NCBI GenBank assembly: GCA_025463615.1
Contig: JAODAU010000057.1
Coordinates: 1-11,579, forward strand
Length of the DNA stretch: 11,579 bases
DNA from: Microbacteriaceae bacterium
Lineage (GTDB): Bacteria; Actinomycetota; Actinomycetes; Actinomycetales; Microbacteriaceae
Direction: 5' to 3'
Every line of letters begins with the position of its first letter. The first letter of the stretch is position 1. Positions 6,889 to 11,579 of this stretch are shown here, in pieces. A program made the position numbers and the translations under genes. The notes beneath the pieces are model-generated. The model ran no database searches, was not told where the DNA came from, and saw only the letters and a list, made by a program, of their open reading frames with translations.

Positions 6889-7566
6889 ATGAGCCAGTCA
6901 TTCTCCCTCGTTGACTCCCTCTCCCTCGGCGACCTGCAGGTGTACCTCAGTCGTGCCGGCCGGGTCGAGGACGGTTCCGTGCGCCTGATCGCGGGCTCGG
7001 GCGTGCTCGCGGTGTACGTGGCGGTGTTCTACCCGGCGGGCCTGCTGGACGAGAGCCCCACCATCCTGGGGCTGCGCACGTTCGCGCTCACCGACCGCGA
7101 CTCCTTCGACGTGGTGGTGCCGGTGCGCTCGCTGCTCGACCGGCTCTCACGGCTGCAGTCCGGCATCGTCGACCCGACAGCGCCGGTGGAGGTGAGCCTG
7201 CCGATGCAGGTGAACACGGTGACCTGGGCCGCGATCTCGCCGCCGCGGGGCGGATGGCTGCCGCTCGGCGACTTCGCGACCGCACCGCTCGACGCGGTGG
7301 CGCGGGCGGGCATCGACGAGGTGGCCGCCGCGATCCCGGAGGGCACGGGGGAGCAGATCGTGCACCGGGTGCGCTCCGAGGTCTGGGGCCGCCCGATCGA
7401 CGGGCTCGAGTACGTGCCGGCAGGCGCCGCGTTCGCCGCGGTGAGCCTCGGATTCCTCGGGGGCCACGAGCCCGTGCGCATCTACGAGACCGGGCCGTGG
7501 ACCCGGCTGACCACTCAGCGCGGCCACGTGCTGGTCAAGCGCCGAGCCTGGTCCCTGCAGCGATGA
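6889..7566 (+). CDS. Conserved-looking protein of unknown function, coupled to a Nudix gene
   Basis: 225 residues; I do not recognise the family. It is predicted soluble, with no signal peptide or convincing membrane helix. The N-terminal third alternates short hydrophobic strands (VRLIAGSGVLAVYVAVFYPAGL, written in part) with polar turns, suggesting a beta-rich fold; the middle has a helical SLLDRLSRLQSG segment, and the C-terminal half has GIDEVAAAIPEGTG and VRSEVWGRPIDGLEYVPAGAAFAAVSLGFLG. Codon use and GC skew match the neighbours, supporting a real gene. Its stop overlaps the start of the NudK-like gene as ATGA, so the two are almost certainly cotranslated and may share a pathway. The start is the ATG at 6889 with a weak ribosome binding site and a probable very short leader. 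Confidence 0.8.
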   Translation: MSQSFSLVDSLSLGDLQVYLSRAGRVEDGSVRLIAGSGVLAVYVAVFYPAGLLDESPTILGLRTFALTDRDSFDVVVPVRSLLDRLSRLQSGIVDPTAPVEVSLPMQVNTVTWAAISPPRGGWLPLGDFATAPLDAVARAGIDEVAAAIPEGTGEQIVHRVRSEVWGRPIDGLEYVPAGAAFAAVSLGFLGGHEPVRIYETGPWTRLTTQRGHVLVKRRAWSLQR

Positions 7567-8219
7567 CCCGCGGAATCGACGAACCGGATGCCCGGGGCCG
7601 CACCCACCTCGACGAGACGGGCCGCGACCTCCGCGGCAACCCCGACATCACGGTCACGGATGTCGAGCTGATCGCCTCCGCCTGGCACGTGCTGCGCAAG
7701 ACCACGTTCGAGCACCGGCATGCCGACGGTCGCGTCACCGTCGACTCGCGTGAGACCTATGACCGCGGAAACGGCGCCACGATCCTGCTGTACGACACCG
7801 CGCGGCGCACGGTGCTGCTCTCGCGCCAGTTCCGCTACCCCGTGTACGTGAACGGTCATCCGGACGGCATGCTCATCGAGACGGCCGCGGGCCTGCTGGA
7901 CGACGACGACCCCGAGACCGCGATCCGTCGCGAGGCCAGCGAGGAGCTCGGCGTGACGGTCGGCGAGCTGCAGCACGTCTTCGACGTCTTCATGAGCCCG
8001 GGATCGGTCACCGAAAGCATCCACTTCTACGCGGCCCCGTACACGGATGCCAGCCGCACCTCCGCCGGCGGCGGCCTGGTCGACGAGGGCGAGGACATCG
8101 AGATCCTCGAGCTCGACATCGACGACGCGCTCGGCATGATCGACGACGGCCGAATCGCCGACGCCAAGACGATCATGCTGCTGCAGTGGGCGGCGCTGCG
8201 GGGTCCGTTCCGCCGCTAG
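7563..8219 (+). CDS. nudK: Nudix hydrolase, GDP-mannose pyrophosphatase NudK-like
   Basis: 218 residues. The Nudix box lies at 110-131 (G110, then REASEELGV at 123-131) with the metal-binding Glu residues of REAxEE. Beyond the box it follows E. coli NudK closely: YDRGNGATILLYDT (66-79), VLLSRQFRYPVYVNG (84-98), MSPGSVTE (144-151), AGGGLVDEGEDIEILEL (168-184) and DAKTIMLLQ (200-208). NudK hydrolyses GDP-mannose to GMP and mannose-1-phosphate; related enzymes cleave ADP-ribose, so substrate is likely but not proven. About 20-25 N-terminal residues (rich in Asp/Arg/Glu) precede the part that aligns with NudK. I chose the ATG at 7563 because it overlaps the stop of the preceding gene; the frame is open back to 7254, but that part is shadow sequence of that gene. 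The stop lies within a CTAG shared with the convergent small gene. Confidence 0.9.
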   Translation: MTRGIDEPDARGRTHLDETGRDLRGNPDITVTDVELIASAWHVLRKTTFEHRHADGRVTVDSRETYDRGNGATILLYDTARRTVLLSRQFRYPVYVNGHPDGMLIETAAGLLDDDDPETAIRREASEELGVTVGELQHVFDVFMSPGSVTESIHFYAAPYTDASRTSAGGGLVDEGEDIEILELDIDDALGMIDDGRIADAKTIMLLQWAALRGPFRR

Positions 8220-8509
8220 GTCCTGAGCTGTCCCCATCCGAACCGCGTCTCGGAGATCCAGTCCTGCAGGTCGGAAAAGAAACGGGCGGCACAGTCGGCT
8301 ACCGTCTCATCGAAATCCGCCCGCCAGAGGTAGAAGAACAGTTCCTCGCCCGCCGCGCTCACCGTCAGCACCGCGTGTGGCCCGTCTATGCCGTAGCGCT
8401 CTCCTGGCACCAACGTGACCGACAGCGCGGTGAACTCGGGCAGCAGGTGCTCGATAGTCGGGAACACGGCATCCGAAAGGAGCTCGCGAAGCTTGGACGT
8501 CTCGATCAA
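8216..8509 (-). CDS. Small protein of unknown function, TTG start
   Basis: 97 residues, family not recognised. It is acidic and apparently soluble: an N-terminal amphipathic helix (SKLRELLSDAVFPTIEHLL), two probable strands (ALSVTLVPG and AVLTVSAAGEELFFYLW) and a C-terminal helix ending in SETRFGWGQLRT. The TTG at 8509 is the first possible start because an in-frame TAA stands immediately before it; GAGG lies 5 bases upstream, which supports initiation there. It is the last gene of the minus-strand run, separated from the Ddn-like gene by 87 bases that can form a long hairpin reaching the ribosome binding site. Its stop shares CTAG with the Nudix stop. The local sequence is less GC-rich than its neighbours. 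The size and fold pattern would suit a small accessory or immunity-like protein, but nothing supports a specific function. Confidence 0.7.
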   Translation of the reverse strand: MIETSKLRELLSDAVFPTIEHLLPEFTALSVTLVPGERYGIDGPHAVLTVSAAGEELFFYLWRADFDETVADCAARFFSDLQDWISETRFGWGQLRT

Positions 8510-8514
8510 TTAAT

Positions 8515-8518
8515 CCTC
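8515..8518 (-). promoter_or_regulatory. Ribosome binding site supporting the TTG start at 8509
   Basis: The minus strand reads GAGG-ATTAA-TTG, a four-base Shine-Dalgarno core at 5-base spacing. Together with the in-frame TAA directly before the TTG it fixes the start. Its first bases lie at the outer end of the hairpin at 8516-8582. Confidence 0.6.
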
Positions 8519-8582
8519 GTGTGGCATTTTGTTGCCGTTGTGGCGAACTGTTCGGCCCATTGGCAACGAAATGCGACATGGG
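8516..8582. repeat. Long imperfect hairpin between the Ddn-like gene and the small TTG-start gene
   Basis: Arms GCATTTTGTTGCC (8524-8536) and GGCAACGAAATGC (8562-8574) pair over 13 positions with one T-G wobble. Outside one mismatch (8523/8575) pairing continues through 8516-8522 against 8576-8582, including two wobbles. The 25-base loop contains a second small hairpin, CGAA-CTG-TTCG (8544-8554). No T-run follows on either strand, so it is not a classical terminator. On the minus strand its distal arm reaches the ribosome binding site of the TTG-start gene and contains a 5-codon reading frame (ATG at 8527 to the TAA just before the TTG). Confidence 0.65.
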
Positions 8583-8596
8583 CCGCGCCGGAGCGG

Positions 8597-9022
8597 TCAG
8601 TCGACGCGGCGGAGTTCCACGACCGGGATGACCCGATCCGTCTTCGTCTCGTACTCGGCGAAGCCAGGGTTGCTGGCGGCGACCTCGGCGTAGATCTCGT
8701 CGCGCTCGGCCCGGGGCAGCACCGCGGCGGTGGCGTCGTAGGTGACGATTCCGTTGTCGGTCGCCAGCTCGACGAAGACCTCGGGTGTGGCGAGGATGTT
8801 GTGGAACCACGCCGGGTTCTCATCCCGCCCCGCGTACGACGCGATCACGTAGACCGAGCCGAAGGGGTTGGGGCGCTCGACGGCCAGCACCGGGGTGGTG
8901 CGCTTCAGCCCGCTCTTCGCGCCCGTGGTGGTGAGCAGCAGCAGATGGCCGTTGCCGAACCGGCCGACACGGCCCTCGTTGGCACGGAATTCCTCGATGA
9001 TCTTGTCGTTCCAGTCGCTCAT
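8597..9022 (-). CDS. Ddn-family deazaflavin (F420)-dependent oxidoreductase
   Basis: 141 residues, the full length of the DUF385/Ddn family of split-barrel oxidoreductases. Family blocks seen: HLLLLTTTGAKSGLKRTTPV (26-45), containing the cofactor phosphate-binding TGxKSG...RxxP, and VIASYAGRDENPAWFHNILATPEVFVE (59-85), the characteristic hydrophobic core and N-P-x-W-x-x-N motif. Members use F420H2 to reduce quinones, nitro-compounds or other electrophiles; the substrate here cannot be predicted, and some relatives use other flavins. The ATG at 9022 has a strong AGGAGG site 6 bases upstream. It begins 20 bases after the stop of the FAD-binding dehydrogenase and is probably in the same transcript. 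Cytoplasmic or membrane-associated; no signal peptide. Confidence 0.9.
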   Translation of the reverse strand: MSDWNDKIIEEFRANEGRVGRFGNGHLLLLTTTGAKSGLKRTTPVLAVERPNPFGSVYVIASYAGRDENPAWFHNILATPEVFVELATDNGIVTYDATAAVLPRAERDEIYAEVAASNPGFAEYETKTDRVIPVVELRRVD

Positions 9023-9042
9023 TGTGACCTCCTGGCTCGATG

Positions 9043-10704
9043 CTACTGCGCCGCGACCGCGCGACCGACGGTGCGCCCGGTGAACAGGCAGCCACCGAGG
9101 AACGTGCCCTCCAGCGAGCGATAGCCGTGGATGCCGCCGCCGCCGAACCCGCTCGCCTCGCCGGCCGCGTACAGGCCCGGCACCGGCGCTCCGTCCGCGC
9201 CGAGCGCCCGCCCCGAGAGGTCGGTCTGGATGCCGCCGAGGCTCTTGCGCGTGACCACGTGCAGCTTCACCGCGATGAGCGGTCCGGCCTTCCCGTCGAG
9301 GATGCGGTGCGGCGACGCCACCCGGATCAGCTTGTCGCCGCGGTAGTGCCGCGCCTGCCGGATCGCGTTGACCTGCGAGTCCTTCGTGAAGTCGTTGGCG
9401 AGCTCGCGGTCCCGGGCGACGATCTCGTCGCGCACCCGCTCGACGTCGAGGGGCGCTTCGGGGGAGAGGCGTTGCATGCCGGCGAGGAGCTCGTCGAGGG
9501 TGTCCGCGACCACGAAGTCCGCGCCCTTCTGCTTGAACGCCTCGACGGGGCCGGGCGCGCCGGGCCCGATCCGCTTGGCCAGCAGGCGGTAGTCCTTGTT
9601 CGTGAGGTCCGGGTTCTGCTCGCTGCCGGAGAGGGCGAACTCCTTCTCGATGATCTTCTGCGTGAGCACGAACCACGAGTGGTCGTACCCGGTGGTGCGC
9701 AGGTGCTCGAGCGTGCCGAGCGTGTCGAAGCCCGGGAACAGCGGCACGGGCAGGCGTTTGCCGGTGGCATCCAGCCAGATCGACGACGGGCCGGGCAGGA
9801 TGCGGATGCCGTGCCTCGCCCACACGGGAGCCCAGTTCTCGATGCCCTCCACGTAGTGCCACATGCGGTCGCCGTTGACCAGCCGAGCGCCGCCGGACTC
9901 GGCGATCGCGAGCATCCGCCCATCGACGTGTGCCGGAACTCCCGAGAGCATGTGCTCCGGCGGCGTGCCGAGCCGCGCGGGCCACTGGGCGCGCACGAGC
10001 TCGTGATTGCCGCCGATGCCTCCGCTGGTCACGATGACCGCCGGCGCGCGGACCTCGAAGTCGCCCGCCACGTCGCGATTGCTCGGCGCGCCGCGCTCGG
10101 CGGAATCGGGCGCGAGCACTGCCCCGCGCGCTCCGACGACCGCCCCCGCCTCGACGATGAGCTCGTCGACGCGGTGCCGGAACGACAGCGTGACCAGCCC
10201 TTTTTCCACGCCCGCTCGTACCCGGCGCACGAACGGCGCGAGCACCCCGGGGCCGGTGCCCCACGTGATGTGGAAGCGCGGCACCGAGTTGCCGTTGCCG
10301 TTGGCGGTGTATCCGCCCCGCTCCGCCCAGCCGACGATGGGGAAGAACCGCACGCCCTGCTCGCGAAGCCAGGCGCGCTTCTCGCCGGCGGCGAACTCGA
10401 GGTACGCGTCGGCCCACCTGCGGCCCCACTCGTCCTCGGGGCGGTCGAAGCCGGCGCTGCCGAACCAGTCCTGGCGGGCGAGTTCGAGGCTGTCCTTGAC
10501 GCCCATGCGCCGCTGCTCGGCCGAGTCGATGAGGAAGAGGCCGCCGAACGACCACCAGGCCTGGCCGCCGAAGGATGCCTCCGGCTCCTGCTCCAGGATC
10601 GTCACCCGCTTGCCGGCATCCGCCAGCTCTGCTGCGGCGACCAGGCCGGCGAGGCCGGCCCCGATCACGATGGCGTCGGGTTCTTCGCGAGACGTCGGTG
10701 TCAT
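9043..10704 (-). CDS. FAD-binding dehydrogenase (fumarate reductase/ketosteroid dehydrogenase-like flavoprotein)
   Basis: 553 residues. The N terminus has a Rossmann FAD fold: AIVIGAGLAGLVAAAEL (GAGLAG at 15-20) ending in the acidic residue of LEQEPEASFGGQAWWSFGGL. The C terminus carries the closing FAD motif GLYAAGEASGFGGGGIHGYRSLEGTFLGG in part (about 505-535). Between them lies a substrate-cap region, as in the FAD_binding_2 family that includes fumarate reductase flavoproteins and 3-ketosteroid dehydrogenases; overall it looks like the subgroup annotated simply as FAD-binding dehydrogenase. The likely reaction is alpha,beta-dehydrogenation or its reverse on an unknown substrate. The start ATG at 10704 has no clear ribosome binding site; the upstream globin gene ends 27 bases before it. 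It lies between GlbO and the Ddn-like gene, suggesting a redox operon. Confidence 0.88.
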   Translation of the reverse strand: MTPTSREEPDAIVIGAGLAGLVAAAELADAGKRVTILEQEPEASFGGQAWWSFGGLFLIDSAEQRRMGVKDSLELARQDWFGSAGFDRPEDEWGRRWADAYLEFAAGEKRAWLREQGVRFFPIVGWAERGGYTANGNGNSVPRFHITWGTGPGVLAPFVRRVRAGVEKGLVTLSFRHRVDELIVEAGAVVGARGAVLAPDSAERGAPSNRDVAGDFEVRAPAVIVTSGGIGGNHELVRAQWPARLGTPPEHMLSGVPAHVDGRMLAIAESGGARLVNGDRMWHYVEGIENWAPVWARHGIRILPGPSSIWLDATGKRLPVPLFPGFDTLGTLEHLRTTGYDHSWFVLTQKIIEKEFALSGSEQNPDLTNKDYRLLAKRIGPGAPGPVEAFKQKGADFVVADTLDELLAGMQRLSPEAPLDVERVRDEIVARDRELANDFTKDSQVNAIRQARHYRGDKLIRVASPHRILDGKAGPLIAVKLHVVTRKSLGGIQTDLSGRALGADGAPVPGLYAAGEASGFGGGGIHGYRSLEGTFLGGCLFTGRTVGRAVAAQ

Positions 10705-10731
10705 GGGTGCAACGCTATCGGGCCCGACGCG

Positions 10732-11157
10732 CTATTCGTCGAACGTGTTGACCATCGCGTGGGCGGCGCGCTCCAGGTAGCTCCAGAGCGTGGCGTCGTC
10801 GAGCGGCGAGAGCCCCAGCGAGTCGACGGCCGCGCGCATGTGCAGCAGCCAGCGGTCGCGTGCGTCGGGGTTGACCTTGAATGGCTGGTGTCGCATCCGC
10901 AGCCGCGGGTGGCCGCGCTGCTCGGAGTAGGTGCCGGGGCCGCCCCAGTACTGCTCGAGGAAGCCGGTGAGCCGCTGGATGGCACCCTCCAGGTCCTCCT
11001 CCGGGTACATGGGACGCAGCACCGGATCCGCCGCGACGCCGACATAGAACTCGCGCACGAGCCGCTCGAACGTCGGCCGCCCGCCGATCTTCACCCAGAA
11101 GTTGCCGCCGGCGGCCTCTCCTCCCTCGCTCATCCGCAGGGTTATCGGGTCGTTCAC
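10732..11157 (-). CDS. glbO: Group II truncated haemoglobin (GlbO/trHbO)
   Basis: 141 residues; it aligns with M. tuberculosis GlbO at a constant 15-residue offset. Key haem-pocket residues are all present: Tyr38 (B10, in REFYVGV), Tyr51 (CD1, in PMYPEED), proximal His90 (F8, in RLRMRHQPF) and Trp103 (G8, in RDRWLLHM), as well as the signature FLEQYWGGPGTYSEQRGHPRLRMRH in outline. Group II truncated globins bind O2 very tightly and are linked to redox chemistry and protection from reactive oxygen and nitrogen species rather than storage. The GTG start at 11157 overlaps the stop of the MscS-like gene as GTGA; an internal ATG at residue 9 is an alternative giving a length nearer to GlbO. The N-terminal 15-20 residues are an extension without homology. 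Confidence 0.95.
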   Translation of the reverse strand: MNDPITLRMSEGGEAAGGNFWVKIGGRPTFERLVREFYVGVAADPVLRPMYPEEDLEGAIQRLTGFLEQYWGGPGTYSEQRGHPRLRMRHQPFKVNPDARDRWLLHMRAAVDSLGLSPLDDATLWSYLERAAHAMVNTFDE

Positions 11158-11579
11158 GACTTGCGCCCCCTCGGCGGCTTCGGATCGGCCGTGCTCGCGA
11201 TCGGGTTCGGCGACGTGCGCGGCGGTCGCGCGCCCTTCACGCTCGCGGCGCCCTCGAACCCGCTGAGGATCACGCTGTTGAGGGTCGGAAGCTTCACGTT
11301 CATGGCGTCGAGGGCGCTCTTCAGCCGGGCGCGCAGTTCGCGGGCCACGTCATCCTTGGCGCCGGCGCGGGTCTTCACGACGAGGCGGATCACGATCGCG
11401 TCGCCCGAGATCGATTCGATGCCCCAGATCTGCGGCTTCTCGAGGATGAGCGCCTGCCACTTCGGGTTCGACGCGAGCTCGATCGCCACGGCCAGCATCC
11501 GTTCCTGCACCGCGTCGACGTCCGCGTCGTACGGCACGGCGAGGTCGATGATCACGCGCGACCAGCCGAGCGACATGTT
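11154..11579 (-). CDS. MscS-type mechanosensitive ion channel, C-terminal part
   Basis: The frame is open at the window edge, so the N-terminal membrane domain is missing; 141 complete codons are visible. NMSLGWSRVIIDLAVPYDADVDAVQERM, read in part, is the beta-domain to alpha/beta-domain transition of MscS channels, followed by a ferredoxin-like region (WGIESISGDAIVIRLVVKTRAGAKDDVARELRARLKSALD in outline) that forms the cytoplasmic cage. A Pro/Arg/Lys-rich tail of about 30 residues ends the protein. MscS channels open under membrane tension and release solutes on osmotic downshift; in Corynebacterium a relative exports glutamate. The ATG at 11576 is internal. The stop overlaps the glbO start, indicating translational coupling. 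Confidence 0.88.
   Translation of the reverse strand, partial: NMSLGWSRVIIDLAVPYDADVDAVQERMLAVAIELASNPKWQALILEKPQIWGIESISGDAIVIRLVVKTRAGAKDDVARELRARLKSALDAMNVKLPTLNSVILSGFEGAASVKGARPPRTSPNPIASTADPKPPRGRKS

Noticed and set aside
5258..6892. Plus-strand open frame of 544 codons across the anti-sigma gene and tesB
   Set aside because: It runs out of frame through one real gene and antisense through another, with arginine/alanine-rich composition.
8597..10555. Minus-strand 652-codon frame that would fuse part of the FAD-dehydrogenase region to the Ddn-like protein
   Set aside because: Only its last 141 residues are a real protein, with their own strong ribosome binding site and ATG; the rest is Arg/Ala-rich out-of-frame sequence of the dehydrogenase gene.
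10718..10727. Perfect 10-bp palindrome TCGGGCCCGA between glbO and the FAD dehydrogenase gene
   Set aside because: Short and entirely expected by chance in DNA this GC-rich; no extension of the symmetry and no T-run.

Overview
The window is a gene-dense stretch of a high-GC genome with many GTG starts, overlapping start/stop codons and strong GGAGG-type ribosome binding sites. The gene content is typical of Actinobacteria: an F420-type Ddn-family oxidoreductase, a GlbO-type truncated haemoglobin, a zinc-finger anti-sigma factor and a NudK-like Nudix enzyme. My best guess is a Microbacteriaceae-like actinobacterium; this rests on gene content and base composition, not on a marker gene. I see no rRNA, tRNA, CRISPR array, transposase, integrase or phage gene. 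No stretch longer than about 190 bases lacks a gene.

Layout. (1) 1-1725, plus strand: the 3' part of an EttA-type ABC-F translation factor, followed 3 bases later by a hotdog-fold acyl-CoA thioesterase. (2) 1727-4534, minus strand: a compact three-gene flavin redox operon transcribed as FMN-binding lipoprotein, ApbE flavin transferase, then an RnfD/NqrB-like membrane protein fused to an NAD(P)H:flavin reductase (FNR) module. Both internal junctions overlap. (3) 4535-4728: a divergent control region with a 7-4-7 direct repeat resembling a PhoP-type response-regulator site and a separate 16-bp perfect palindrome. (4) 4729-5948, plus strand: an ECF sigma factor and its membrane zinc-finger anti-sigma factor, overlapping as ATGA. 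(5) 5945-6823, minus strand: a TesB-type acyl-CoA thioesterase II. (6) 6889-8219, plus strand: an unrecognised 225-residue protein coupled by ATGA to a NudK-like Nudix hydrolase. (7) 8216-11579, minus strand: the C-terminal part of an MscS-type channel, GlbO-type haemoglobin, FAD-binding dehydrogenase, Ddn-family oxidoreductase, then (after a long hairpin) a small unrecognised protein with a TTG start.

How the genes may work together. The operon at 1727-4534 reads as a minimal machine for moving electrons out of the cell: NAD(P)H to FAD in the cytoplasmic FNR domain, through the RnfD-like membrane domain, to FMN on a surface lipoprotein that ApbE would load. The lipoprotein acceptor motif is non-canonical (AGSS), the membrane domain lacks the usual flavin-acceptor Thr, and ApbE has no signal peptide, so the wiring differs from textbook Rnf/Nqr. 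The divergent sigma/anti-sigma pair, whose sensor carries an H-x3-C-x2-C motif, may place envelope or redox stress control next to it. The minus-strand operon on the right adds further redox proteins (haem, FAD, probable F420). The three convergent junctions leave no room for terminators, so opposing transcripts probably overlap.
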